Positions 48,601 to 55,923 of a stretch of 64,000 nucleotides of DNA are shown piece after piece. How positions within the stretch are numbered: the first letter of the stretch is position 1; every line of letters begins with the position of its first letter. The position numbers and the translations under genes were made by a program. The notes beneath the pieces are model-generated. The model saw only the letters and a program-made list of their open reading frames with translations, was not told the DNA's origin and did not search any database. The DNA is from Hymenobacter plasmatis (GTDB taxonomy: Bacteria; Bacteroidota; Bacteroidia; Cytophagales; Hymenobacteraceae): NCBI RefSeq assembly GCF_020711255.1, contig NZ_JAJFAW010000006.1, positions 1 to 64,000 of the forward strand, in the 5' to 3' direction.

Positions 48601-48892
48601 TACCTGGAACCGCACGGTAGCTGAGAACTATGTTACTTCGGGCAAGTTCTTCAAAATCAGAGAGGTGTCGTTGAGCTACGCTCTGCCCACTTCGATGCTC
48701 ACCAAAGTTGCTTTCGTGAAAGGCGTTTCTGTAAACGTTTATGGCCGGAACATCTTCACGTGGGTGCCCAAAGAGAACATCTACACCGACCCAGAATTTA
48801 GCTTCTCGAATTCGAACGCTATTGGTATCAACACCAACCTGCAGACGCCTCCGACCAAGTTCTACGGTGCTACCCTTTCCGCAACTTTCTAA
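45665..48892 (+). CDS. SusC/RagA family TonB-linked outer-membrane transporter
   Basis: TonB-dependent importer of 1075 residues. Signal peptide MKKLLCMVMLLMTGLLQQVY with YAQ end near 22; regulatory-like domain SLSGRVTDRSSGQGLPGATV; plug with GSQASNGAMIVTTKRGGGE; barrel ending TKFYGATLSATF with terminal Phe. Pairs with the SusD-like gene 12 bases downstream. Codons use T-ending Ala, Gly, Val and Ser far more than the neighbouring housekeeping genes, as in highly expressed genes, which suggests abundant outer-membrane protein. The tail matches the other two SusC proteins but the plug loop differs, so a different ligand is likely. Confidence 0.96.
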   Translation: MKKLLCMVMLLMTGLLQQVYAQNRSLSGRVTDRSSGQGLPGATVLVKGTTVGASTNADGSFTLSVPATATTLTFSSIGYTTVEQPIGADNTYNVALATDAKELGEVVVTGALGIQRQSQSVGYATATLDTKEINQARVTNVTNGLAGKVSGLQIQTIGAGINPQVRVTLRGSRSLLGNNEALIVVDGVISPNEVLTALNPDDIASISVLKGANAAALYGSQASNGAMIVTTKRGGGEPKVTLSQTSQFESVSFLPKLQSEFGPGANSWTNSLDKFTPDNSVDSNENTAYNSFENQQFGPRFDGSMRPFGEELANGHIQMLSYEARPNEKRNFFNNGYQMQNGITFSAGGEKSKFYASYQNVHNNGIVPKDKFDRNTFRFNASQEINRLTVGLNISYSQQAIDATSNASRDQSVYWNWFNTSVMAPLTSYKNWQSDEFANPNGYYNAFYFNPYWVLDNNRTKSKQNTILGNLDLSYKIFDWLRIQGRLGTTNINQNSLATQNKFVYNAYVRAGNTNKNGTGTPGFVEDLSSSSTLLNSDVFLSMDKTFGDISVQAILGNNFQQFDSRYNFVNSTALSVPDLFNLGNRVGNLGGADKSARSRVIAYYADVTLGYKDFFYLHGSGRYDGVSILDPGNRNFFYPGVDASLIFTNAIPTLKDLSFLDYGKIRGGITKVSQVNLLGQQGPGVYAERGAYQLQPVFGLGAGYPFGPASSFTAGNRLIQSGLLPEETRSIETGLELSFLKRRIAGAVTYYNQRSVNQTLPTSISGTTGYTSLLLNAGTVENNGIEADLNITPIRQEGGLTVTVGGNFNYNENKVISLSNGLTQLALSTGGNAQLYAIPGQPFPVLQGSHYQRTADGLVKMGQTKDPYTNEVRYFPLKAADNQSFGNTQPKYKYGMNASVSYKGLTLAGQGELRTGYVVYNSIGEDLDFTGSGARSVQYGRKDFVYPNSAILGPDGVTYVPNTSGLTGGGAEFWAQNSTWNRTVAENYVTSGKFFKIREVSLSYALPTSMLTKVAFVKGVSVNVYGRNIFTWVPKENIYTDPEFSFSNSNAIGINTNLQTPPTKFYGATLSATF

Positions 48893-48904
48893 TCTCCTTT
48901 CTAT

Positions 48905-50614
48905 ATGAAGATATCATTTAAGATGCTTGCTGTGGCGGTATTTGCACTAGCCGCCACTAGTTGCAAGGATGCTTTGGACATCAACACCAACCCCAACGAA
49001 CTTACCGAAGCTGCTATTACTCCTGATGCCATCATGGCCCAGGCGATGACCATCACCGCTGCCAACTACTCCGGTGGTCCTGGCGTGGCCGGTGGCACGA
49101 ACTTCAACAGCTACGCTAGCTGGGCAGCCAACTACTGGGGCAAGACCGGGGTAGTGAGCGGTTATGGTGAAGAACTCACCTACAACTACTCCACCTCCTA
49201 CTACGCTTCCCTGTTTGGCCAGGTGTACGATAACCTCAATGACTACAACATCATTGAGCGGAATGGTAAGGCGCAGGGCTACCCCAACCACGCAGCCATT
49301 GCCCGCATCATGAAAGTGTACAACTTTCAGCTGCTGGTAGACGAGTACGGCGATATTCCTTACTTCGGCGCGCTGCAGGGCTCTGCTAACCTGACCCCCA
49401 AGTACGACCCGGCTGCTGATATCTATAAGGACTTCCTCGTGCAGCTGGACGGCGCTATTGCCGACATCAACACTGCTGCTGCCAACCCCGCTACGCGTAC
49501 GGTTGGACCTGAGGACATCGTTTTTGCTGGCAACATGACCCGCTGGAAGCAGTTTGCCAACAGCCTCAAGCTGCGTGTGCTGCTCCGCCAGGTTGATGGC
49601 GCTACCGCTGCCTATGCAAAAGGTGAATTGCCCAAGCTTTTCGCTTCAGCTTCGGTTAAAGCAGATGGCTTTATCGACCGCGACGTAGTGGCTAACCCTG
49701 GTTATGCCCAGAGCTCGAGCCAGCAGAACCCGTTCTATACCCGCTATGGCTTCACGGCTGCTGGTACCAACGCCACGGAGCGGAACTACCAGATTCCAAC
49801 CCAGTTCGTGCTGAACCAGTACCGTTACAACAACGACCCGCGCATTTCGCAGCTTTACCTCATCGGAGCCCGTGGCCCGGCCGTTAGTGCAACTCAGCCC
49901 GTTCCTCCAACTCCCGAGTGGATTGGTGCCGTTCCCGGCGAGTCGATTTCGCCTAGCTTCAACCCCCCGGTTGTTGGTTCGCGTTTCCTCACGGGTGGTG
50001 GCTTGCTGAAAGGCCCCAACGCCCCGACTCCGTTGATGCTGCTGGCCGAGCACTTGTTCTCGAAAGCCGAAGTTGAAGCACGCGCTGACCTCGGGTTGGT
50101 AAACGATGCCAACGCCAAGCAGGACTTCTTGGACGGTATCAAAGCTTCGTTCATGTACTTCTACCGCCCGGCTACGGGTGCCACTCAAACGTTGGCCTCG
50201 GCTACCACTTCCACTGCCGGCATTGCACAGTACACTGCCTACATTGCCGCTAACGTGGCCAATGGCTTGGTAGACTACGATGCGCCGACCACCACGGTGC
50301 CTTTGATGACGGACCGCACGAACGCGCTTTCCAACACGCTGCCTGCCGTCGCTCCCCGCACGGTAAGCAAGCAGGAAAAGATTCTTTACCAGAAGTACTT
50401 TGCGCTGAATACGGTTGCGAGCACCGAAGCATGGGATGACTACCGTCGTACGGGCTTGCCCAAAATCCCAGCATCGAGTCAGTCTGCTTCGCCCCGTGCC
50501 GACAAGCTGCCCACCCGCTTGCTGTACCCACTGGCCGAACTGGCTACCAACTCGGGCAACCTGCCCAAGGGCGTAGACCAGTACACGAAAATCTTCTGGG
50601 ACGTTCTGGACTAG
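48905..50614 (+). CDS. SusD-like_2 family lipoprotein
   Basis: Surface lipoprotein of 569 residues (signal MKISFKMLAVAVFALAATSC with lipobox AATSC). SusD-like_2 features: KDALDINTNPNELTEAAITP, NNYNIIERNGKAQG-type helices, LLVDEYGDIPYFGALQGSAN (about 141-160), WKQFANSLKLRVLLRQVDG and the C-terminal TEAWDDYRRTGLPKIP. Partner of SusC3; same T-rich codon bias. Closer to the protein at 39481 than to the classic SusD at 33571. It is followed by a strong terminator. Confidence 0.94.
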   Translation: MKISFKMLAVAVFALAATSCKDALDINTNPNELTEAAITPDAIMAQAMTITAANYSGGPGVAGGTNFNSYASWAANYWGKTGVVSGYGEELTYNYSTSYYASLFGQVYDNLNDYNIIERNGKAQGYPNHAAIARIMKVYNFQLLVDEYGDIPYFGALQGSANLTPKYDPAADIYKDFLVQLDGAIADINTAAANPATRTVGPEDIVFAGNMTRWKQFANSLKLRVLLRQVDGATAAYAKGELPKLFASASVKADGFIDRDVVANPGYAQSSSQQNPFYTRYGFTAAGTNATERNYQIPTQFVLNQYRYNNDPRISQLYLIGARGPAVSATQPVPPTPEWIGAVPGESISPSFNPPVVGSRFLTGGGLLKGPNAPTPLMLLAEHLFSKAEVEARADLGLVNDANAKQDFLDGIKASFMYFYRPATGATQTLASATTSTAGIAQYTAYIAANVANGLVDYDAPTTTVPLMTDRTNALSNTLPAVAPRTVSKQEKILYQKYFALNTVASTEAWDDYRRTGLPKIPASSQSASPRADKLPTRLLYPLAELATNSGNLPKGVDQYTKIFWDVLD

Positions 50615-50636
50615 TTCCAACCCAAAAGAGTGTAAC

Positions 50637-50668
50637 AAAAAAGGGCTGCCCAATGGGCAGCCCTTTTT
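50637..50668. terminator. Bidirectional terminator between SusD3 and prfB
   Basis: GGGCTGCCC at 50643-50651 and GGGCAGCCC at 50655-50663 form a perfect stem with a three-base AAT loop, flanked by A-run 50637-50642 and T-run 50664-50668. It ends the SusC3-SusD3 unit and, on the other strand, prfB. Confidence 0.93.
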
Positions 50669-50713
50669 ATTTGCAGTAGAATCAATAGCCAGCGGCTAGC
50701 TTTAGCTCAACGG

Positions 50714-51791
50714 CTAGCTCTGCATCAAAAAGGCTTTGATGAACTCGTCGAGGTCGCCGTCCAGCACGTTCTGCACGTCGGTACGCTCTATGCCGGTGCG
50801 CAAGTCCTTGATGAGCTTGTAAGGGTGCAGCACGTAGTTGCGAATCTGGGAGCCAAAGTCGATGCGCTTCTTGGTGGCCTCCACTTTGTCGCGCTCGGCG
50901 TGGCGCTTGTCCATCTCAATCTGGTAGAGGCGCGACTTGAGCATGCGCAGGGCGTGCTCCTTGTTCATGAGCTGGCTGCGCTCAATCTGCACCGCGATGA
51001 TGATGCCGGAAGGAGCGTGGGTGAGGCGCACGGCCGTTTCCACTTTGTTCACGTTCTGGCCGCCCGCGCCGCCGGCCCGGAACGTGTCCCAGGAGATGTC
51101 GGCGGGGTTGATTTCGATGTTGATGGTGTCATCAATCACCGGGTAGGCAAATACCGACGCGAACGACGTGTGGCGCCGGCCGCTGCTATCGAACGGCGAC
51201 ATGCGAACCAGCCGGTGTACGCCGATTTCGCTTTTGAGGTAGCCGTAGGCAAAATCCCCGTCGATTTCCAACGACGCCGACTTGATGCCCGCGCCTTCGC
51301 CGGGCTGGTAGCTGATTTGCTTCACGCCGAAGCCGTGCCTTTCGGCCCACATGATGTACATGCGCATGAGCATTTCAGCCCAATCCTGGCTTTCGGTGCC
51401 GCCGGCGCCGGGGTTGATGTCGATGATGGCCGAGAGCTGGTCTTCCTCATCAGAAAGCATGCGTTTAAACTCCAGCTCTTCCACTTTCTTAGTAGTGGCG
51501 TCGTAGTCGGCCTGCATCTCCGCCTCGGTCACATCGCCTTCTTTGTAGAAGTCGAACAGCACCTCGGTGTCGGCCAGGGCTTGCTGGACGGCGTCGTACT
51601 CGTCGGTCCAGGTCTTGATGGCCTTGATTTCGCGCAGGGTGGCCTCGGCGGCTTTGGAGTCATCCCAGAAGCCCGGGGCCACGGTTTGCGCCTCGGCCGT
51701 AGCTATTTGTGTTTTGCGGGTATCGTAGTCAAAGATACCTCCTCAGGGCCTCAGCGCGGCCCTTCAAGTCCTTAATCTGGTCTTGGGTCAT
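50714..51791 (-). CDS. prfB: Peptide chain release factor 2 with programmed +1 frameshift
   Basis: Release factor that terminates translation at UGA and UAA. The 358-residue product is made by a +1 frameshift. Translation starts at ATG 51789-51791 ([20 protein letters not shown]) and meets an in-frame UGA (plus TCA, 51729-51731) in CTTTGAC; the ribosome slips on CUU into the main frame, which continues [14 protein letters not shown]. The internal stimulator AGGAGG (plus CCTCCT, 51738-51743) lies just before the slip site. Domain motifs: [25 protein letters not shown] with the SPF anticodon tripeptide, and [11 protein letters not shown] with the GGQ catalytic motif. Annotation that starts at the in-frame GTG 51682 would miss the first 36 residues. 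Confidence 0.97.
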
Positions 51792-52024
51792 GGGTGGGAG
51801 AAAAGTGATGGAGCGGCTCCGGCCGCAGGTGGCGGCCCGGCCGCGCCCGATGGGATTATCGGAGCACGAAAGTACCGAATTCTAAAGCGGAGAAGCTGCC
51901 GCCCGGCTACACGGCCCTTGTTTTTAGGGTTGAGCTACATGCAGAATCGGTTTTTTGGAAGAAACCAACGTACACGGTTGATGTAAAAAGGGCCCGCGCA
52001 CCCGGCTATTGGGCCCGGCTTGCA

Positions 52025-52032
52025 TAGTTTTG
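52025..52032 (+). promoter_or_regulatory. -7 box almost abutting the CZB gene start
   Basis: TAGTTTTG is a perfect TAnnTTTG box ending three bases before the ATG at 52036. A -33 TTG at normal spacing is absent (TTG at 52009 is only 13 bases upstream). If used, the CZB message would be leaderless. Confidence 0.45.
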
Positions 52033-52035
52033 ACC

Positions 52036-52410
52036 ATGACGAATGAAGAGCTAAAGCAGGATTTTGAGTCTGCTCGCATCAAACACATCCACTTTAAGAG
52101 TAAGCTGCGCTCGTTTCTCTTTGGCAATGGCGGCGCCGAAGGCCCAGTGCGCGACCCGGAACAGTGCGGTATGGGCATATGGATTGCAGACCGGCTGCGG
52201 GGCAAGGGTGCTTACGCGCAGCTGCCCGAAGCGCGGCAGCTCGACCGGCTGCACTTGCGCATCCATCAGGAAGCCAACCGATTGATGGACATGCACCAAG
52301 CCGGCCAAGTAGAGGAAGCCATCGAGGGGTTTACGCCCCTGCAGGCCATTGCCGACGAAATGGTGTCCCTACTCGGAACCATGGAGGCCAAGCTGCGTAC
52401 GGAGGCCTGA
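52036..52410 (+). CDS. Stand-alone CZB (chemoreceptor zinc-binding) domain protein
   Basis: Cytoplasmic protein of 124 residues that is essentially one CZB domain, a four-helix bundle that binds zinc through three histidines and one cysteine and senses zinc or oxidants. Ligands visible: His17 (KHIHFK), Cys44 (DPEQCGMGIW), His73 and His77 (LHLRIHQEAN). All family residues, including Asp40, Gly47 (variant) and Trp49, are in place. CZB domains usually sit at the end of chemoreceptors or diguanylate cyclases; here it is alone, 22 bases before a histidine kinase gene. It probably controls that kinase by zinc or hypochlorite-type oxidation. The ATG at 52036 is preferred over a TTG at 52009, which lies upstream of the promoter box. 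Confidence 0.88.
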   Translation: MTNEELKQDFESARIKHIHFKSKLRSFLFGNGGAEGPVRDPEQCGMGIWIADRLRGKGAYAQLPEARQLDRLHLRIHQEANRLMDMHQAGQVEEAIEGFTPLQAIADEMVSLLGTMEAKLRTEA

Positions 52411-52432
52411 TTATCCGTTACAGTGCAATTGC

Positions 52433-53989
52433 ATGAAAATCACGCTCACTACTAAGCTATTTGCCGGGTTTGTCTTATTGCTGGCGCTCTTTTCGGTGGT
52501 GGTGCTTTTCTACTACCAGCTGGCGGGGCAGGTAGTGCAAAACGCGCGGAAGGTGGAAGCCTCCCAGCGCATTTCAAACAATGCGTCGACGTTGCTGCGC
52601 AACATTATTGACATGGAAACCGGGTTTCGGGGCTACCTGCTCATCGGCAACGAGCAGACCCTGGCGCCCTACTACGAGGGCGAACGGCAGCTCATTGGCC
52701 GGTTCGCACAATTGCGGGCCCTGGTCACTGAGTCGCCCGACCAGGTTGAGCTGATTGACCAGACTCAGCGGCTGTTTCAGCAGTGGACCGGGTACAGCCA
52801 TTTGCTGGTGGTCGAAAAGCGCGAAGCCCGACGCCGCAACGTTCGGCAAAGTGGGCTGGAAGGATTGCCGCACCGGCGCCTCACCGAAGGACTCACCGGC
52901 AAGCAGGTGATGGACAACATTCGGGAGCGGCTGGCAGCCTTTGAGCGCCGCGAAGCCATTATCCGCCAGCAGCTGCGCCAGCGGCTCGACGACAGCATTG
53001 GGCGGGCTCAGTGGCTATCGGCCGGCTTGGCCGCGGCCGCGCTGATACTGGGGCTGCTCTGGGCGGTGTACATCGTGCGGGTATTTGCCCGGCGGCTGCG
53101 CAGCATGTTGGATTTGGCCCGGCGCATGGCCGATGGGGACTATAATAGCCAGATTGTGGACACTGAGCAGGATGAGGTGAGTGAGCTTACGTCGGCGCTC
53201 AACGTGATGGCCCGCACGGTGGGGGCCAACATCAGCCAACTCGAAAGCCGCAACCAGGAGCTGGACCAGTTTGCCTACGTGGTGTCGCACGACCTGAAGG
53301 CGCCGCTGCGCGGCATTGAGAGCGCCTCGCGCTGGATTGAAGAAGACATGGGCAAGGATGCCCTGCCGGAGCACATCCGGGAATTTTTGGGCATGATGCG
53401 CCAGCGCGTGCACCGCATGGAGAAGCTCATCACCGGCATTCTGGACCTGGCCCGTGTGGGCCGGGTGGCGCAGGCCAATGAAACGGTATTTGTGCGGTCG
53501 CTGCTGCGCGAAGTCATCGATTCGCTCAACCCGCCTCCGGGCTTCAAAGTGGAGCTGCCGTTTTTCCTGCCCACGCTTACTACCAACGCCGTGCAGCTGC
53601 AGCAGGTATTTGCCAACCTCATCAGCAATGCCCTCAAGTACCACGACCACCCCGAGTCCGGCACCGTGCACATTGGCTGCGACGATGCGGGCGAGTTCTA
53701 CTTGTTTTCAGTGGCCGATGACGGCCCCGGAATTGACCCGGATTACCACGACCGTATTTTCGTTATTTTCCAGACCCTCACCGAGCGGGATACGCTGGAA
53801 AGCACCGGCGTGGGGCTGGCCATTGTGAAAAAAATTGTGGAGCGCCAAGGCGGCCGTATTGGGGTGAAATCGGCGGAGGGCCAAGGTGCTAAGTTTATTT
53901 TCACCTGGCCCAAGCACCCGCCCAAAGCCAAGCCCACGGCTCCGGCCATGGCCGCCGTGCCCCATTCTGCCGTACCACTCCCTAACTAA
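52433..53989 (+). CDS. CHASE3-HAMP sensor histidine kinase
   Basis: Inner-membrane sensor kinase of 518 residues. TM1 about 9-29; periplasmic CHASE3 domain about 35-185 (ASTLLRNIIDMETGFRGYLL, TGKQVMDNIRERLAAF); TM2 about 193-217; HAMP about 217-270 ending in a coiled coil; HisKA with phospho-acceptor His286 in YVVSHDLKAPLRGIE; and HATPase with N-box NLISNALKYHDH, G1 ADDGPGID and G2 GVGLAIVKKIV. This phytochrome-like DHp type commonly pairs with Rcp1-type regulators, as here. The ATG at 52433 follows the CZB stop by 22 bases. The Pro/Ala-rich tail after 500 is unstructured. Confidence 0.95.
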   Translation: MKITLTTKLFAGFVLLLALFSVVVLFYYQLAGQVVQNARKVEASQRISNNASTLLRNIIDMETGFRGYLLIGNEQTLAPYYEGERQLIGRFAQLRALVTESPDQVELIDQTQRLFQQWTGYSHLLVVEKREARRRNVRQSGLEGLPHRRLTEGLTGKQVMDNIRERLAAFERREAIIRQQLRQRLDDSIGRAQWLSAGLAAAALILGLLWAVYIVRVFARRLRSMLDLARRMADGDYNSQIVDTEQDEVSELTSALNVMARTVGANISQLESRNQELDQFAYVVSHDLKAPLRGIESASRWIEEDMGKDALPEHIREFLGMMRQRVHRMEKLITGILDLARVGRVAQANETVFVRSLLREVIDSLNPPPGFKVELPFFLPTLTTNAVQLQQVFANLISNALKYHDHPESGTVHIGCDDAGEFYLFSVADDGPGIDPDYHDRIFVIFQTLTERDTLESTGVGLAIVKKIVERQGGRIGVKSAEGQGAKFIFTWPKHPPKAKPTAPAMAAVPHSAVPLPN

Positions 53990-54046
53990 TGGCAGCATTG
54001 AGCTGCTTTTGCGGGCATATTCCCGCGGTTGAAAATTGCTAAGCCT

Positions 54047-54490
54047 ATGTCCGCCGATTATCCCACGCCCAGCATTCTGCTCGTGGAAGACGACCAGATG
54101 GACGTCATGAACGTGCAACGCGAGTTGCGCCGCCAGAATATCAACGTGCCCCTTGTGCTGGCCCGCAACGGGCGTGATGCCCTCAGAATGCTGCGCGGCG
54201 AAGGCTCGGAGCCTAAAATTGCCAAGCCCAGCCTGGTGATGCTCGACATCAACATGCCCCGCATGAACGGCCTGGAGCTGCTCGAAACCCTTCGTTCCGA
54301 CCCCGAGTTTGTTGGGCTGAACGTCTTTATCATGACGACTTCGGACCTGGAATCGGAACGGTTGAAGGCCCAGCAGCTTGCGGTGAGCGGCTATATCATT
54401 AAGCCGCTGAGCTTTGATACCTTCGGCGAAGGCGGCACCAGTGTCGACGGCTTTAGCCTGTTTCTGGACCTTCTTAAATTGAAGGACTAG
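54047..54490 (+). CDS. Rcp1-type single-domain response regulator
   Basis: Receiver of 147 residues without an output domain. Acidic pocket Glu14-Asp15-Asp16 (LLVEDDQMD), phospho-acceptor Asp67 in MLDINMPRMNG, Thr97/Thr98 and Lys119 in YIIKP. Such regulators, related to cyanobacterial Rcp1, take phosphate from the adjacent kinase and act by protein contact. It lies 57 bases after the kinase and begins with ATG at 54047; the TTG at 54029 is less likely. The output target is not in the window. Confidence 0.94.
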   Translation: MSADYPTPSILLVEDDQMDVMNVQRELRRQNINVPLVLARNGRDALRMLRGEGSEPKIAKPSLVMLDINMPRMNGLELLETLRSDPEFVGLNVFIMTTSDLESERLKAQQLAVSGYIIKPLSFDTFGEGGTSVDGFSLFLDLLKLKD

Positions 54491-54515
54491 GCGCCGCCCT
54501 TTTAGCCCAACTTTT

Positions 54516-55094
54516 CTACAGCAGCCGAAACCCCATGCGGTGGTGTGGGGTAGGCCCGTGTGCCAGAATAGCGGCCCGGTGGCTCTGGGTAGGGTAGCCC
54601 GCGTTCTGGGCCCAGCCATAGGCCGGGTATTCGGCTGCTAGGGCCTCCATGTGCTCGTCGCGGAACGTCTTGGCCAGGATGGAAGCGGCGGCAATGCTGC
54701 GGTAGAGGCCATCGCCCCCAATGATGCAGGTATGCGAAAAGCCTACTAGCGGCCGAAACCGGTTGCCGTCGACCAGCAAATGCTCGGGCACCACGGGCAG
54801 GGCGGCCACGGCCCGGTGCATGGCCAGATAGCTGGCCTGGGCAATGTTGAGGCTGCCAATTTCCTCCACCGATGCCTGGCCCACGGCCCAAGCCAAGGCT
54901 TCGGCGCAGATTTCGGGGCGCAGGGCTTCGCGCCGTTTGGCAGTGAGCTGTTTGGAATCGTTGAGGAAGCGGGGGCTGAAGTCGGGCGGCAGGATGACGG
55001 CCGCCGCGAACACGGGCCCGGCCAGGCAGCCGCGCCCCGCTTCGTCGAGGCCGGCTTCGAGCGCGTGCCCGCTGTGGCTAGCTAAAAGTGACAT
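54516..55094 (-). CDS. rnhB: Ribonuclease HII
   Basis: Endonuclease of 192 residues that cleaves RNA in RNA-DNA hybrids and removes misincorporated ribonucleotides from DNA. The catalytic start is [13 protein letters not shown] with Asp17 and Glu18; the later conserved segments are [19 protein letters not shown] and [14 protein letters not shown]. Start ATG 55092-55094 puts the active site 17 residues in, as usual. It converges with the response regulator. A GC-rich hairpin lies about 50 bases upstream. Confidence 0.96.
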   Translation of the reverse strand: MSLLASHSGHALEAGLDEAGRGCLAGPVFAAAVILPPDFSPRFLNDSKQLTAKRREALRPEICAEALAWAVGQASVEEIGSLNIAQASYLAMHRAVAALPVVPEHLLVDGNRFRPLVGFSHTCIIGGDGLYRSIAAASILAKTFRDEHMEALAAEYPAYGWAQNAGYPTQSHRAAILAHGPTPHHRMGFRLL

Positions 55095-55146
55095 AGAAGC
55101 GCAAAAATAGTCCTGAGCGGCGCTCGCGGCATTGGTCCAAAGCAAA

Positions 55147-55183
55147 CGCCCGGGCGGCCGCAGTAGAAGCGGCCGCCCGGGCG
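55147..55183 (-). terminator. GC-rich hairpin between the 81-residue gene and rnhB
   Basis: CGCCCGGGCGGCCGC at 55147-55161 and its perfect complement at 55169-55183 enclose a seven-base loop. Read leftward it is followed by TTTGCTTTGG, a weak U-tract, so it may terminate the small gene at 55205-55450. Confidence 0.55.
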
Positions 55184-55204
55184 TCGGAAATGCATCGGGA
55201 AATC

Positions 55205-55450
55205 TTAGGAGTGGTCACCGGCGCTGCTGCCTTCTAGCGGGGCGTTGTTTTCGCCGCGGCGGAAGCCCTGGCTATCGCGGGGACCTTCGTCAATTTCACT
55301 GTCTTCGTCGGTGGTCAGGTATTCGTTGGTGACGGGGCCCAGACCATGGGTCTTTTGCTCGAGGTCGGCTTCGGCCTGGGCGTGCTTGAGGTTGAAGAGC
55401 GGGTCGTGCTCGTTGGAATCGGATTTCTGAGTGGACTTGGACTGAGCCAT
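55205..55450 (-). CDS. Small acidic hydrophilic protein
   Basis: Protein of 81 residues with no hydrophobic segment. Rich in Glu, Asp, Ser and Gly (for example [20 protein letters not shown]) and probably disordered. No known motif. Short acidic proteins of this kind are common in Hymenobacter-like genomes. Start ATG 55448-55450. It lies next to the candidate small RNA and downstream of it on the same strand, so the two might be linked, though the terminator between them argues against one transcript. Confidence 0.65.
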   Translation of the reverse strand: MAQSKSTQKSDSNEHDPLFNLKHAQAEADLEQKTHGLGPVTNEYLTTDEDSEIDEGPRDSQGFRRGENNAPLEGSSAGDHS

Positions 55451-55587
55451 AGGATAGGTGCCGGCTGGAATGTGGGCAGCCGGAGTAAATGGTACGGCGG
55501 AGCACCGGTTAGGGTTGAAAGCGCATTGGCACCGCTTTTACAAACAACGGGTTACGCTGTAGCGCGCGGTTGAGCTACCCTTGGGAA

Positions 55588-55728
55588 ACAAAAAAGGCCA
55601 CCGCACAAGTGCGATGGCCTTAAAGTGGCGGGTCTGGTTTAGAGGTGTCTACCCCACCTGTTCAACCAGAACGCCGCCGCACGAGAGGTCCTTCCTTTCC
55701 ACATTTCCAGCCCGTGCGGGGGTACTTA
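55588..55728 (-). ncRNA. Candidate structured small RNA with promoter and terminator
   Basis: No coding frame fits, but the minus strand carries a full transcription unit. Promoter: TTTG (plus CAAA 55763-55766), 21-base spacer, perfect -7 box TATCTTTG (plus CAAAGATA 55734-55741). Transcript of about 140 bases: a CCGCACG/CGTGCGG stem closing a purine-rich loop with GGAAAGGAAGG; then a TTCTGGTT/AACCAGA stem enclosing an inner AGGTG/CACCT hairpin; then a strong terminator, AAGGCCATCGCAC-TT-GTGCGGTGGCCTT followed by six U (in two parts here, plus 55594-55622). No known class was matched: it lacks the SRP, RNase P and tmRNA hallmarks I know. It could be a trans-acting small RNA or a 6S-like RNA. 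Confidence 0.7.
55594..55622 (-). terminator. Intrinsic terminator of the candidate small RNA
   Basis: Plus-strand AAGGCCACCGCAC (55594-55606) pairs with GTGCGATGGCCTT (55610-55622, one mismatch) around a short loop. Read leftward it is followed by a run of T (plus A at 55590-55595), the form of a strong intrinsic terminator. There is no stop codon of any gene near it on that strand. Confidence 0.85.
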
Positions 55729-55733
55729 TGGTT

Positions 55734-55766
55734 CAAAGATACAAGATTTGGAGGCGGGTGTGCAAA
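55734..55766 (-). promoter_or_regulatory. Promoter of the candidate small RNA
   Basis: -33 TTTG (plus 55763-55766), spacer of 21, -7 TATCTTTG (plus 55734-55741), a perfect match to the Bacteroidota -7 consensus. Transcription should start near 55728 on the minus strand. Confidence 0.68.
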
Positions 55767-55872
55767 GAATTTTGGGCCAACGCCGCACTTTAGCCGGCCA
55801 ACGGCCAAATTGACCCCGCGGATGGCCGGAAACCCCGCCTTTCTTGCCAGTTAGCGGTTGCCTTACAGGGCG

Positions 55873-55880
55873 TAATTTTG
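55873..55880 (+). promoter_or_regulatory. -7 box upstream of the Nudix gene
   Basis: TAATTTTG is a perfect TAnnTTTG box 43 bases before the GTG start at 55924. The -33 position at normal spacing reads TTA rather than TTG (55851-55853), spacer 19. Confidence 0.5.
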
Positions 55881-55923
55881 CGGAGCCTTTCGCTTATTTC
55901 CCTTCCCTATCCGCATTACTGCC

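Noticed and set aside
51682..51780. Truncated or broken prfB beginning at 51682
   Set aside because: The upstream part is present in another frame and joined by the standard RF2 +1 frameshift site, so the gene is intact.
55581..55854. Two rightward frames of about 70 codons over the small RNA region
   Set aside because: They run across the terminator hairpin and the small-RNA promoter, have Arg/Pro-rich arbitrary products and no start signal.
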